A stretch of 45,603 nt of DNA from Lachnospiraceae bacterium (GTDB lineage: Bacteria; Bacillota; Clostridia; Lachnospirales; Lachnospiraceae). The translations under genes and the position numbers were made by a program. The stretch is taken from contig CAAFJI010000050.1 in NCBI GenBank assembly GCA_900763175.1, positions 1 through 45,603 of the forward strand, in the 5' to 3' direction. The notes under the pieces were generated by a model. That model was not told where the DNA came from and ran no database searches. It saw nothing but the letters and a program-made list of their open reading frames with translations. Shown piece after piece: positions 13,349-22,398 of this stretch. How positions within the stretch are numbered: position 1 is the stretch's first letter; every line of letters begins with the position of its first letter.

Positions 13349-14806
13349 ATGAAGTTATCATCCTTATTAAAGAAGTTAGAATACACCTGCGTACAGGGAA
13401 GTACAGAGCAGGAAGTTACAGGAGTTGTTTATGATTCCAGAAAGGTAACAGAAGGCTCTCTGTTCATTTGTATCAGAGGCGCTGTTGTGGACGGACATAA
13501 ATTTGTTCCGGATGTAGTGAAAAAAGGAGCAAAGGTACTGGTTACAGAGGAAGCTGTATCAGCTCCTGCTGATGTAACGGTGATCCAGGTGGCAGATACA
13601 AGATACGCTATGGCTTTTATTTCTGCTGCATGGTTTGGACATCCGGCAGAGAAGCTGAAAACAATTGGAATTACCGGAACCAAAGGAAAAACTACTACTA
13701 CTTATATGGTAAAATCCATTCTGGAAAATGCCGGTTATAAAGTGGGACTTATTGGTACGATTGAGGCAATCATTGGAGATAAGGTGATTCCGGCATCCAA
13801 TACTACACCGGAATCCTACGTAGTACAGGAGTATTTCCATGAGATGGCAGAAGCTGGCTGCGACTGCGTGGTTATGGAGGTTTCTTCACAGGGACTGATG
13901 CTCCATCGTACACAGGGATTTGTTTTTGATTTTGGTATTTTCACCAATATAGAGCCAGACCACATCGGCCCAAATGAGCACAAGGATTTTGATCACTATC
14001 TTTCCTGCAAAGCTATGCTTTTGAAACAGTGCCGTGTGGGAATTGTGAATCGTGATGATGAGCATTTTGAACGTATTATCGAAGGCCATACCTGCAAGCT
14101 GGAAACTTACGGATTCTCTGAAAAGGCAGATCTTCGTGCTGAAGATGCAAAGCTTGTAGGAGGAAAAGGTTACCTTGGTATTTCCTATCATTTGAAGGGA
14201 CTGATGGATTTCCCTGTAGAGATTGACATTCCAGGTAAATTCAGTATTTACAACTCTCTTACAGCCATTGCCATCTGCCGCCATTTCAAGGTTTCCCAGG
14301 AGAACATCCTGAAGGCTTTGAAGGTTGCCAGGGTAAAAGGCAGGATTGAGATGGTGAAGGTATCTGATGAATTCACTTTGATGATCGATTATGCGCACAA
14401 TGCTATGGCACTGGAGAGTCTTCTTACTACACTTCGTGAGTATCATCCTCACAGACTGGTGTGTCTTTTCGGATGCGGCGGCAATCGTTCCAAGCTTCGC
14501 CGTTACGAAATGGGGGAGGTGTCCGGACGTCTTGCGGATCTTACCATTATCACATCAGATAATCCCCGTGATGAGGAACCTCAGGCTATTATTGATGACA
14601 TCAAGGCTGGTATGGCGAAAACTTCCGGAAAATATGTGGAGATCCCAGACCGCAAAGAGGCTATTGCCTACGCAATCCATCATGGTGAGCCAGGAGATAT
14701 TGTAGTTCTTGCCGGTAAGGGACATGAGGATTATCAGGAAATCAAAGGCAAGAAATATCCTATGGATGAGCGTGTACTGATTTCAGATATCCTTGCCGGA
14801 AGATAA
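13349..14806 (+). CDS. murE: UDP-MurNAc-tripeptide synthetase (meso-DAP adding)
   Basis: A 485-residue cytoplasmic Mur ligase adding the third stem-peptide residue to UDP-MurNAc-Ala-Glu. The ATP loop is TGTKGKTTTTYM (about 111-122), and the central ligase block contains SSQGLMLHR and NIEPDHIG. The C-terminal DNPRDEEP is the motif of meso-diaminopimelate-specific enzymes, consistent with dapF in the window. The start is ATG 13349 behind GGGAGG; an upstream reading frame has no ribosome site. In B. subtilis murE lies in the dcw cluster between spoVD and mraY; here it is displaced and directly precedes priA, whose start is 1 base after its stop. Confidence 0.95.
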   Translation: MKLSSLLKKLEYTCVQGSTEQEVTGVVYDSRKVTEGSLFICIRGAVVDGHKFVPDVVKKGAKVLVTEEAVSAPADVTVIQVADTRYAMAFISAAWFGHPAEKLKTIGITGTKGKTTTTYMVKSILENAGYKVGLIGTIEAIIGDKVIPASNTTPESYVVQEYFHEMAEAGCDCVVMEVSSQGLMLHRTQGFVFDFGIFTNIEPDHIGPNEHKDFDHYLSCKAMLLKQCRVGIVNRDDEHFERIIEGHTCKLETYGFSEKADLRAEDAKLVGGKGYLGISYHLKGLMDFPVEIDIPGKFSIYNSLTAIAICRHFKVSQENILKALKVARVKGRIEMVKVSDEFTLMIDYAHNAMALESLLTTLREYHPHRLVCLFGCGGNRSKLRRYEMGEVSGRLADLTIITSDNPRDEEPQAIIDDIKAGMAKTSGKYVEIPDRKEAIAYAIHHGEPGDIVVLAGKGHEDYQEIKGKKYPMDERVLISDILAGR

Positions 14807-14807
14807 G

Positions 14808-17033
14808 ATGTTATATGCAGATATTATTATAGATATTTCTCATGAAAAGGTAGACAAAAGCTTTCAATATATAGTTCCTCCTGAACTTGAGAAGGAAATC
14901 CATCTGGGAATGGTGGTTTCCATTCCTTTTGGCTCCGGGAATCATATACGAAAGGGCTATGTGATCGGATTCTCCCATACATCGAAGGTTGGGCCGGAGG
15001 TTCAGCTGAAATCCATTGTGGGAGCAGAAACTGCCGATGAGACAACTGAGGCCAGGCTGATAGCCCTGGCAGCCTGGATGAAAGAGCAGTATGGCTCTAC
15101 CATGATCCAGGCCCTGAAAACAGTTCTTCCCATTCAGAAAAAGGTAAAAGCCAGGGAAGAACGGTGGATAACCCTTTTGATTTCCAGAGAAGAAGGGGAA
15201 AAACTTCTGGAAAAGCTGCGCAGCACCCGCTTTAAGGCTCGTATCCGTCTTTTGGAAGCCCTTTTGGAAAAAGGCAGGATAGAGGCTTCCGTAGCATTAA
15301 AGGAGCTGGGTACAACGGCTTCTGTGCTGAAGTATTTTTCTGATAATCAGATTGCTGCATTAGAATCGGATGAGGTTTACCGAAATGCCATTTGTGGAAA
15401 GGATAATATTCCACGGACAGAAAAAAATCTTTTAAGCCAGTCTCAGGAACTGGCAGTCAGAGCAATAAAAGAAGAGTGGAGAAAAGAAGCTTCACGGCCG
15501 GTTCTTCTTTACGGTGTAACCGGAAGCGGCAAAACCCAGGTATATATGGAGCTTATTGAGAATGTAATACAGGAGGGAAAGCAGGCTATTGTCCTGATTC
15601 CGGAGATAGCCCTTACCTATCAGACTGTGAGAAGGTTTTTTGGACGGTTCGGAGACAGGGTTTCGGTTATCAATTCCAGATTGTCGCAGGGAGAACGCTA
15701 TGATCAGTTCAGGCGTGCGAAAACCGGAGAACTCCAGATCATGGTTGGTCCTCGTTCTGCTTTGTTTACGCCCTTTGGAAACCTTGGCCTTATCATTATT
15801 GATGAGGAACATGAAGCTTCTTATAAAAGTGAGAACAGCCCCAGATATCATGCAAGGGAAACAGCTATAAAGCGTGGACAGATGGAAGGTGCTTATGTAG
15901 TTCTTGGCTCTGCCACTCCCTCTCTGGAAGCTTACTCAAGGGCACTTTCCGGTGAATATGCCCTTGTAAAGCTGGAAGCACGCTATGAAGAAAGACCTTT
16001 GCCTCAGGTATCAATTATAGATATGAGGGAACAATTAAAAAAAGGAAATCGTTCCCCTTTAAGTACGGAGCTGAAAAAAGAACTGGAAAGGTGTCTGGAA
16101 AAGAAGGAGCAGGCAATGCTGTTTCTCAACAGGAGGGGGTATGCAGGCTTCGTATACTGCCGTTCCTGCGGTCATGTTATGAAATGTCCTCATTGTGATG
16201 TTTCCCTAAATGAGCACAATAATGGAAGGCTGATCTGCCATTATTGCGGTTATGAAACCAGAAAGCCTGAGAAATGTCCGGTATGCGGCTCTCCTTATAT
16301 CGGGGGTTTTAAAGCCGGAACCCAGCAGATCCAGCAAGTGGTGGAAAGGGAATTTCCCGGGATAAAGGTTCTTCGTATGGACTATGACACAACCAGGAAA
16401 AAGGGCAGCTATGAGAAGATTCTTGCTTCTTTTGCTGAACATCAGGCAGATGTGCTTATTGGGACACAGATGATCGTAAAAGGGCATGATTTTCCAGAGG
16501 TGACGCTGGTGGGAATCCTTGCAGCAGATCTTTCTTTAAATACAGGTGATTATCGAAGCGGAGAGCGTACCTTTCAGCTTCTTACCCAGGCAGCAGGGCG
16601 CTGTGGAAGAGGAGAAAAGGAAGGCCATGCTTTGATACAGACCTATAACCCGGAGCATTACAGTATCGTAACTGCTTCCAAACAGGACTATGAGGAGTTC
16701 TATGAGGAAGAAATGAGCTATCGCATACTGATGGATTATCCTCCGTCTGCACATATGATGGCTGTACTTGGTTCTTCCGAAGATGAGAAGCTTCTGGAAA
16801 CTGCTATGTATTATCTGGGAGAATATATCAAAAAACTTGGCATGGAACCCTCTCTTCATGTGATTGGTCCTGCACCGGCAGCAGTTGGAAAAGTAAAAGA
16901 TGTTTACAAAAGAGTAATTTATCTGAAACATGAGAATTATGACCTCCTCATTCGGGTGAGAGAGCGGCTGGAAAAATATATAGAGATTAATTCCGGTTTC
17001 AGAAATGTTTATATACAATTTGATTTATCATAA
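14808..17033 (+). CDS. priA: Primosomal replication-restart helicase PriA
   Basis: A 741-residue superfamily 2 helicase that reloads the replisome at stalled forks. The N-terminal 3'-end-binding domain (about 1-110, ADIIIDISHEKVDKSFQY) is followed by Walker A GVTGSGKTQVY (about 238-248) and the DEEH box (IIDEEHEASYK). A zinc-binding region at about 445-490 has eight cysteines in CxxC pairs (CRSCGHVMKCPHC, CHYCGYE, CPVCGS), typical of PriA. The C-terminal helicase motif GRCGRGEKEG is present. An upstream TTG at 14793 is possible, but ATG 14808 follows GGAAG at suitable spacing and the murE stop. It heads the conserved priA-def-fmt order. Confidence 0.96.
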   Translation: MLYADIIIDISHEKVDKSFQYIVPPELEKEIHLGMVVSIPFGSGNHIRKGYVIGFSHTSKVGPEVQLKSIVGAETADETTEARLIALAAWMKEQYGSTMIQALKTVLPIQKKVKAREERWITLLISREEGEKLLEKLRSTRFKARIRLLEALLEKGRIEASVALKELGTTASVLKYFSDNQIAALESDEVYRNAICGKDNIPRTEKNLLSQSQELAVRAIKEEWRKEASRPVLLYGVTGSGKTQVYMELIENVIQEGKQAIVLIPEIALTYQTVRRFFGRFGDRVSVINSRLSQGERYDQFRRAKTGELQIMVGPRSALFTPFGNLGLIIIDEEHEASYKSENSPRYHARETAIKRGQMEGAYVVLGSATPSLEAYSRALSGEYALVKLEARYEERPLPQVSIIDMREQLKKGNRSPLSTELKKELERCLEKKEQAMLFLNRRGYAGFVYCRSCGHVMKCPHCDVSLNEHNNGRLICHYCGYETRKPEKCPVCGSPYIGGFKAGTQQIQQVVEREFPGIKVLRMDYDTTRKKGSYEKILASFAEHQADVLIGTQMIVKGHDFPEVTLVGILAADLSLNTGDYRSGERTFQLLTQAAGRCGRGEKEGHALIQTYNPEHYSIVTASKQDYEEFYEEEMSYRILMDYPPSAHMMAVLGSSEDEKLLETAMYYLGEYIKKLGMEPSLHVIGPAPAAVGKVKDVYKRVIYLKHENYDLLIRVRERLEKYIEINSGFRNVYIQFDLS

Positions 17034-17081
17034 AAGATGTCAGATGACATTTCAGATAAGAGAAAAGGAGATTAGATTAAA

Positions 17082-17564
17082 ATGGCACTTAGAACGATCA
17101 GAACAGAAGGAGATCCTGTATTAGAAAAGGTTTGCAGACCCGTGGAAAAAATCGACAGACGGACAAGGGATCTGGTAGATGATATGCTGGAAACCATGTA
17201 TGACGCTTGTGGAGTAGGCCTTGCGGCACCACAGGTAGGAGTTTTAAAGAGGCTTGTTGTCATTGATGTAGGAGATGGCCCGCTTATTCTGGTGAATCCG
17301 GAAATCCTGGAAACTTCAGGAGAGCAGACTGGTGAGGAAGGCTGCTTAAGTGTTCCTGGAATGTCCGGACAGGTTACTCGTCCAGACCATGTAAAGGTGA
17401 AGGCCCTGGACATGGAGCTGAATGAGCAGGTTTATGAAGGAGACGGACTTCTTGCCCGTGCATTCTGCCATGAGATCGATCACTTGGATGGAAAAATGTA
17501 TACCCGCCTTGTAGAAGGAGAGCTGCATCATGTAAGCTACGATAATGAGGAGGACGAGGAGTAA
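17082..17564 (+). CDS. def: Peptide deformylase
   Basis: A 160-residue metalloenzyme removing the N-formyl group from new proteins. All three catalytic motifs are present: GVGLAAPQVG (about 46-55), EEGCLSVPG (about 86-94) with the metal-binding cysteine, and HEIDHLDG (about 130-137) with two metal-binding histidines and the catalytic glutamate. AAAAGGAG is upstream. The stop is directly followed by the fmt start, so the formylating and deformylating enzymes are translated as a pair. Confidence 0.97.
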   Translation: MALRTIRTEGDPVLEKVCRPVEKIDRRTRDLVDDMLETMYDACGVGLAAPQVGVLKRLVVIDVGDGPLILVNPEILETSGEQTGEEGCLSVPGMSGQVTRPDHVKVKALDMELNEQVYEGDGLLARAFCHEIDHLDGKMYTRLVEGELHHVSYDNEEDEE

Positions 17565-18512
17565 ATGAATATTGTTTATATGGGAACACCGGATTTTGCA
17601 GTACAGCCTCTTCGGGCACTGGCAGAAGCCGGATATCAGGTGACCGGAGTTGTGACACAGCCGGATAAGCCTAAGGGACGCGGGAAAACCATGATGCCTA
17701 CACCGGTGAAGGAAGAAGCTTTGAAACATGGATTTCCGGTTTACCAGCCGGCAAAGGTACGTGATGCTGAGTTTGTTGAGATGTTAAAAAGCCTGAACCC
17801 GGATATTATTGTGGTGGCAGCATTTGGACAGCTTATTCCAAAGAGTATCCTGGAGCTTCCGAAATTTGGCTGTATCAATATCCATGCTTCCCTGCTTCCA
17901 AAATACAGAGGAGCAGCCCCTATCCAACAGGCGGTTATTGACGGAGAAAGAGAATCTGGTGTTACTATCATGAAGATGGAAGAGGGACTTGATACAGGAG
18001 ATATGATCTCTAAAATTGTCGTGCCCCTTACAAAAGAGGAAACAGGGGGAAGTCTTTTTGATAAGCTGGCAGAGGCTGGTGCAAAGCTGCTCATTGAAAC
18101 CCTGCCGCACATTTTTGATGGAACTGCAGTTTATGAAAAACAGCCGGAAGAAAGTCCAACACCTTATGCTGGCATGATCACTAAGCAGATGGGACTGATG
18201 GACTTCCATAAGACTGCCAGAGAGCTGGAAAGACTGGTTCGGGGCCTGAATCCATGGCCAAGTGCCTTTACCTTTTGGAATGGGAAAACTCTGAAAGTAT
18301 GGGAAAGCTTTGTAGCAGAGGAAGATGGTAGCAAGGCAGAACCGGGAACTGTGGTAAAAACAGATAAAAAAGGAATTTATGTAGCTTGTGGGGAAGGGGT
18401 TCTTCTGCTTTCCCAGGTACAGCTGGAAGGCAAGAAACGCATGGAAGCAGATGTTTTCTTACGCGGATGCCATATAGAGGCTGGAAACCGTTTTATGGAT
18501 AAAAAGGAGTGA
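17565..18512 (+). CDS. fmt: Methionyl-tRNA formyltransferase
   Basis: A 315-residue enzyme formylating initiator Met-tRNA using 10-formyl-tetrahydrofolate. The N-terminal Rossmann domain starts IVYMGTPDFAV, the catalytic block is NIHASLLPKYRGAAPIQ with the active-site histidine, and the C-terminal tRNA-binding OB-like domain begins near residue 205 (RLVRGLNPWPSAF). It abuts def with no gap; the GAGGAG upstream lies within the end of def. The expected length and complete motifs indicate an active enzyme. Confidence 0.97.
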   Translation: MNIVYMGTPDFAVQPLRALAEAGYQVTGVVTQPDKPKGRGKTMMPTPVKEEALKHGFPVYQPAKVRDAEFVEMLKSLNPDIIVVAAFGQLIPKSILELPKFGCINIHASLLPKYRGAAPIQQAVIDGERESGVTIMKMEEGLDTGDMISKIVVPLTKEETGGSLFDKLAEAGAKLLIETLPHIFDGTAVYEKQPEESPTPYAGMITKQMGLMDFHKTARELERLVRGLNPWPSAFTFWNGKTLKVWESFVAEEDGSKAEPGTVVKTDKKGIYVACGEGVLLLSQVQLEGKKRMEADVFLRGCHIEAGNRFMDKKE

Positions 18513-18516
18513 TCGT

Positions 18517-19230
18517 ATGTACGGCTACGGATATCCATATGGATTTTATTTCGACCCAACGTATGTGCTGCTGATTATTGGAATGATTTTGGCACTGGCT
18601 GCTTCAGGAAAAATGAAAAGCACTTTTTCCCGTTACCAGCGGATTTCAAGTCATAGCGGACTCACAGGCGCACAGGTAGCACAGCACATTCTGCACACTG
18701 CCGGAATTTTTGATGTGACAGTTGTGCCGGTAGCTGGCAGCCTTACAGATCATTATGATCCAAGAACAAAGAGAGTATCTCTTTCCCAGGATGTTTACGG
18801 AAGAAGTTCCATCGCTGCCGTGTGTGTGGCTGCACATGAGTGTGGTCATGCTATCCAGCACAAGGTAGGCTATACGCCTCTTAACATACGTTCTGCTATT
18901 GTTCCTATTGCAAATATTGGATCTTCTCTGTCCTGGCCGATTTTTGTGTTGGGCCTGATTCTTTCTGCACCCGGACTTACAACCGCAGGAGTCGTTTTGT
19001 TTTCCCTTGCAGTTTTGTTCCAGCTTGTGACTCTCCCGGTAGAGTTTAATGCCTCTTCCAGAGCTTTAAAAATGCTGGAAAGTACAGGAATTTTAAGTGC
19101 ACAGGAAAATCAGGGAGCAAAGAAGGTTCTTACAGCCGCAGCATTGACCTATGTGGCTGCACTGGCACAGTCTGCTTTGCAGCTACTTAGAATGGTGATA
19201 CTTTCCGGAGGTAGAAGAAGAGATGATTAA
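18517..19230 (+). CDS. Membrane zinc metallopeptidase (YugP family)
   Basis: A 237-residue integral-membrane protein of the YugP/zinc peptidase 2 family. A hydrophobic helix near the N-terminus is followed by GLTGAQVAQHIL and the metal site AAHECGHAIQH (about 107-117, HExxH). Two long hydrophobic segments follow (about 127-175), then LPVEFNASSRAL, also conserved in the family. The N-terminus is a Gly/Tyr-rich MYGYGYPYGF. It starts 4 bases after fmt and overlaps rsmB by 8 bases. The substrate is unknown; membrane-protein quality control is a plausible guess. Confidence 0.87.
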   Translation: MYGYGYPYGFYFDPTYVLLIIGMILALAASGKMKSTFSRYQRISSHSGLTGAQVAQHILHTAGIFDVTVVPVAGSLTDHYDPRTKRVSLSQDVYGRSSIAAVCVAAHECGHAIQHKVGYTPLNIRSAIVPIANIGSSLSWPIFVLGLILSAPGLTTAGVVLFSLAVLFQLVTLPVEFNASSRALKMLESTGILSAQENQGAKKVLTAAALTYVAALAQSALQLLRMVILSGGRRRDD

Positions 19231-20572
19231 TGGAATAAATTCCAGAGAAATGATTCTGGAAATATTACTTCAGATAGAAGACGGAGAGCACAGCCATGTT
19301 GCGATTCGTAATGCCCTTTCCAAGTATCAGTTCCTTCCCAAGCAGGACAGGGCATTTATTACCAGAGTCTGTGAGGGAACTTTAGAATACAGGATACAGA
19401 TTGATTATATAATCAATTCCTTTTCCAAGGTAACAGTAGATAAAATGAAGCCAGCCATCCGGGAAATCCTTAGAAGTGCGGTATATCAGCTGCGTTATAT
19501 GGACAGTGTACCGGATAGTGCAGTGTGTAATGAAGCTGTGAAACTGGCACAGAGAAAAGGCTTTTATAATTTAAAGCCATTTGTAAATGGTGTACTTCGT
19601 ACCATTGCAAGAGATATGGACCAGGTAGAATTTCCGAAAAAAGAGGACGATATCCTGAAATATCTTTCAATAAAGTATTCCATGCCAGAGACTCTTGTCA
19701 CAAGGTGGCTGGATGCCTATGGGGAAGAGATTACAGAAAAAATGCTGGCAGATTTTCTTACAGAGCATCCCCTTACGATTCGCTGCCGCAAGTACCTGAA
19801 TTCCCAGGAGGAAATCGTGAAAAGCCTGGAAAGCCAGGGCGTGACAGTAAGCCCGGCTCCTTATCTTCCCTATGCCTACAGTATTTCTGACTTTAATCAC
19901 ATTCTGGCACTGGACGCTTTCATAAAAGGAAAAATCGCAGTGCAGGATGTAAGCTCCATGCTGGTTGCAGAGGTGGCAGATCCTCAGAAGGGGGATTATG
20001 TAATTGACGTGTGTGCGGCTCCGGGAGGAAAGAGCCTTCACATGGGAGATAAGATGGAGGGCTATGGAACAGTAGATGCAAGGGATGTGAGCCAGTATAA
20101 GGTAAATCTTATTGAAGAAAATATTCAGAGAACAAATTCCATCAATGTGCAGGCCAGAGTACAGGACGCCACAGTGTTTGACCAGGATTCTGAGCTTTTG
20201 GCAGACATTGTGCTCGCAGACGTTCCCTGCTCCGGGTATGGCGTAATCGGTAAGAAGCCAGAAATCAAATACCGTGTGACTCCACAGAAACAGGAAGAAA
20301 TCGTGATTCTTCAGAGAACAATCCTGGACAGAGCTTCCAATTATGTGAAGCCAAGAGGAGAACTGATCTTCAGTACCTGTACCATTGCCAGGGAAGAAAA
20401 TGAAGAGAATATGATGTGGTTTTTGAATAATTATCCATTCCGTCTGGAAAGTCTGGATCCATATCTTCCAGAGGAACTGCATTCAGAGACGACTGCACTG
20501 GGGTATTTACAGCTACTTCCTGGCGTACATAAGACAGATGGATTTTTCATTGCAAAATTCAGAAGAAAATAG
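19223..20572 (+). CDS. rsmB: 16S rRNA cytosine-967 C5-methyltransferase
   Basis: A 449-residue enzyme methylating C967 of 16S rRNA with SAM. An N-terminal NusB-like RNA-binding domain (about 1-130) precedes the catalytic domain. SAM motif I is VIDVCAAPGGKSLHMG; the two catalytic cysteines lie in ADVPCSGYGVIGKKPE and FSTCTIAREENE. ATG 19223 is inside the end of the metallopeptidase gene, with GGAGG 11 bases upstream. The position between fmt and rlmN matches the B. subtilis order. Confidence 0.95.
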   Translation: MINGINSREMILEILLQIEDGEHSHVAIRNALSKYQFLPKQDRAFITRVCEGTLEYRIQIDYIINSFSKVTVDKMKPAIREILRSAVYQLRYMDSVPDSAVCNEAVKLAQRKGFYNLKPFVNGVLRTIARDMDQVEFPKKEDDILKYLSIKYSMPETLVTRWLDAYGEEITEKMLADFLTEHPLTIRCRKYLNSQEEIVKSLESQGVTVSPAPYLPYAYSISDFNHILALDAFIKGKIAVQDVSSMLVAEVADPQKGDYVIDVCAAPGGKSLHMGDKMEGYGTVDARDVSQYKVNLIEENIQRTNSINVQARVQDATVFDQDSELLADIVLADVPCSGYGVIGKKPEIKYRVTPQKQEEIVILQRTILDRASNYVKPRGELIFSTCTIAREENEENMMWFLNNYPFRLESLDPYLPEELHSETTALGYLQLLPGVHKTDGFFIAKFRRK

Positions 20573-20583
20573 GAAATAAGAAT

Positions 20584-21624
20584 ATGACAGATATAAAGTC
20601 GATGAATTTAGAAGAAATGAAGTCACTGATGGCTGAACTGGGAGAAAAGCCATTTCGGGCAAAGCAGATTTACAGCTGGCTTCATGAGCACCTGGTAACA
20701 TCTTATGATGAGATGGGAAATATTCCGGCGAAATTAAAGGAAAAATTAAAGGAGTACCCCATTACAGCCCTTGAAATGGTTGACGAGCAGATTTCGGCAA
20801 TAGATGGAACAAGAAAATATTTGTTCCGCCTGGCAGACGGAAATGTGATAGAGAGTGTATTGATGCGCTATAAGCACGGCAATTCTGTCTGTATTTCCTC
20901 GCAGGTTGGCTGTAAGATGGGATGCCGTTTCTGTGCTTCTACCATTGGAGGATGGACAAGGAATCTTCTCCCTTCTGAGATGCTGGATGAGATTTACAGG
21001 ATTCAGAGTATTACAGGAGAACGAGTATCGAATGTAGTGGTAATGGGAACCGGGGAACCCATGGATAATTATGGAAATATTGTTCGCTTTATTCACCTTC
21101 TTTCAGAGGAAGGCGGACTTAATATCAGTCAGAGAAATATAACCGTGTCCACCTGTGGAATTGTTCCCCGAATATATGAGCTGGCAAAAGAAAAGCTTCA
21201 GATTACCCTGGCCCTTTCTCTTCATGCTCCGAACGACGAGAAAAGACAGGAGCTGATGCCAATTGCAAATGTATACAGCATGGAAGAAGTACTGGATGCC
21301 TGCAGAAATTATTTTAAGGAAACAGGTAGAAGAATTACTTTTGAGTATAGCTTAGTGGCAGGGGTGAATGACAGTGAGGAAGATGCTAGGGAGCTGAGCA
21401 GCAGGATCCGTGATATCAACTGTCATGTAAACCTGATCCCTGTAAACCCTATCAAAGAGCGCTCCTACAGGCGTTCCACCCATCAGGCCGTGGAGAATTT
21501 TAAAATAAAACTTGAAAAATACGGAATTAATGTTACTATTAGAAGGGAAATGGGCAGCGATATTGACGGTGCCTGTGGACAGTTGCGGAAGAGTTATATG
21601 GAGAAAAGTAACGATAAGAAGTAA
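20584..21624 (+). CDS. rlmN: 23S rRNA/tRNA adenine C2-methyltransferase
   Basis: A 346-residue radical-SAM enzyme methylating A2503 of 23S rRNA (and A37 of some tRNAs). The iron-sulfur cluster motif is CKMGCRFC (about 118-125). The resolving and methyl-carrying cysteines appear as STCGIVPRIY and, near the C-terminus, DGACGQLR. GTGEPMDN marks the SAM-binding GEP motif. It is 11 bases after rsmB. Complete length and motifs support activity. Confidence 0.96.
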   Translation: MTDIKSMNLEEMKSLMAELGEKPFRAKQIYSWLHEHLVTSYDEMGNIPAKLKEKLKEYPITALEMVDEQISAIDGTRKYLFRLADGNVIESVLMRYKHGNSVCISSQVGCKMGCRFCASTIGGWTRNLLPSEMLDEIYRIQSITGERVSNVVVMGTGEPMDNYGNIVRFIHLLSEEGGLNISQRNITVSTCGIVPRIYELAKEKLQITLALSLHAPNDEKRQELMPIANVYSMEEVLDACRNYFKETGRRITFEYSLVAGVNDSEEDARELSSRIRDINCHVNLIPVNPIKERSYRRSTHQAVENFKIKLEKYGINVTIRREMGSDIDGACGQLRKSYMEKSNDKK

Positions 21625-21651
21625 CAGATACGACAGAAAGCGAGAAGTGAC

Positions 21652-22398
21652 ATGAGGGTATATTCAGCTACGAATATAGGAATGAAGCGAAAAATGAATC
21701 AGGATTATGTTTTCGCTTCCCAGGACCCCGTTGGCAATCTTCCGAATCTCTTTGCTGTTGCGGATGGTATGGGAGGGCATAATGCGGGTGATTACGCTTC
21801 TTCTCATGCCGTCAGGATACTTGTGGACGAAATCAGGGAGGACACGGATTATAATCCTGTAAAGGTGATCCGTCATGCCATTGAGACTGCTAACACAGAA
21901 ATCATAGAACAGGCACAGAAGGATGAGAAGTTCAGGGGTATGGGAACTACTATGGTGGTTGCCACAGTTGTAGGTCAGTATGCATATATTGCCAATGTGG
22001 GAGACAGCAGATTATATGTGATAGACAGACAGCTCAGTCAGATTACAAAGGATCATTCCCTTGTACAGGAAATGGTGCGGATGGGAGAGCTTACACCAGA
22101 GGAAGCGAGAAACCATCCGGATAAGAACATTATTACCAGAGCGCTGGGAGCAGAGAAAACAGTCGATGTAGACTTTTTTGATATGCGTTTGGAGCCGGGA
22201 AGTACGATTCTCATGTGTTCAGATGGCCTTAGCAATATGGTAGAAGACGAGAAAATGGAAGAAATCATATTAAACTCTGATGAGGATATTATCTGGAAGG
22301 GGGATACCCTGATACAGGAGGCCAACAATAACGGGGGCAAGGATAACATTGCAATAATATTGATAGAACCATTCACGAATGAGGTGGAAAGATGTTAA
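21652..22398 (+). CDS. PP2C-type Ser/Thr protein phosphatase
   Basis: A 248-residue PPM/PP2C phosphatase (PrpC/Stp type) that reverses the partner kinase. Metal-binding motifs are VADGMGGHNAGD (about 38-49), GMGTTMVVA, NVGDSRLY, MCSDGLSNMV and GGKDNIAII. The N-terminus (SATNIGMKRKMNQDY) carries the conserved N-x-D. There is no transmembrane region, so it is cytoplasmic. The 3' end overlaps the kinase gene by 7 bases, implying coupled translation and balanced amounts. Confidence 0.95.
   Translation: MRVYSATNIGMKRKMNQDYVFASQDPVGNLPNLFAVADGMGGHNAGDYASSHAVRILVDEIREDTDYNPVKVIRHAIETANTEIIEQAQKDEKFRGMGTTMVVATVVGQYAYIANVGDSRLYVIDRQLSQITKDHSLVQEMVRMGELTPEEARNHPDKNIITRALGAEKTVDVDFFDMRLEPGSTILMCSDGLSNMVEDEKMEEIILNSDEDIIWKGDTLIQEANNNGGKDNIAIILIEPFTNEVERC

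Noticed and set aside
17034..17081. ATGTCA/TGACAT inverted repeat before def
   Set aside because: Six-base arms with a 2-base gap are too short to support a regulatory claim.
19667..20482. Long minus-strand frame opposite rsmB
   Set aside because: Composition is unlike a protein and it mirrors a gene with all catalytic motifs.
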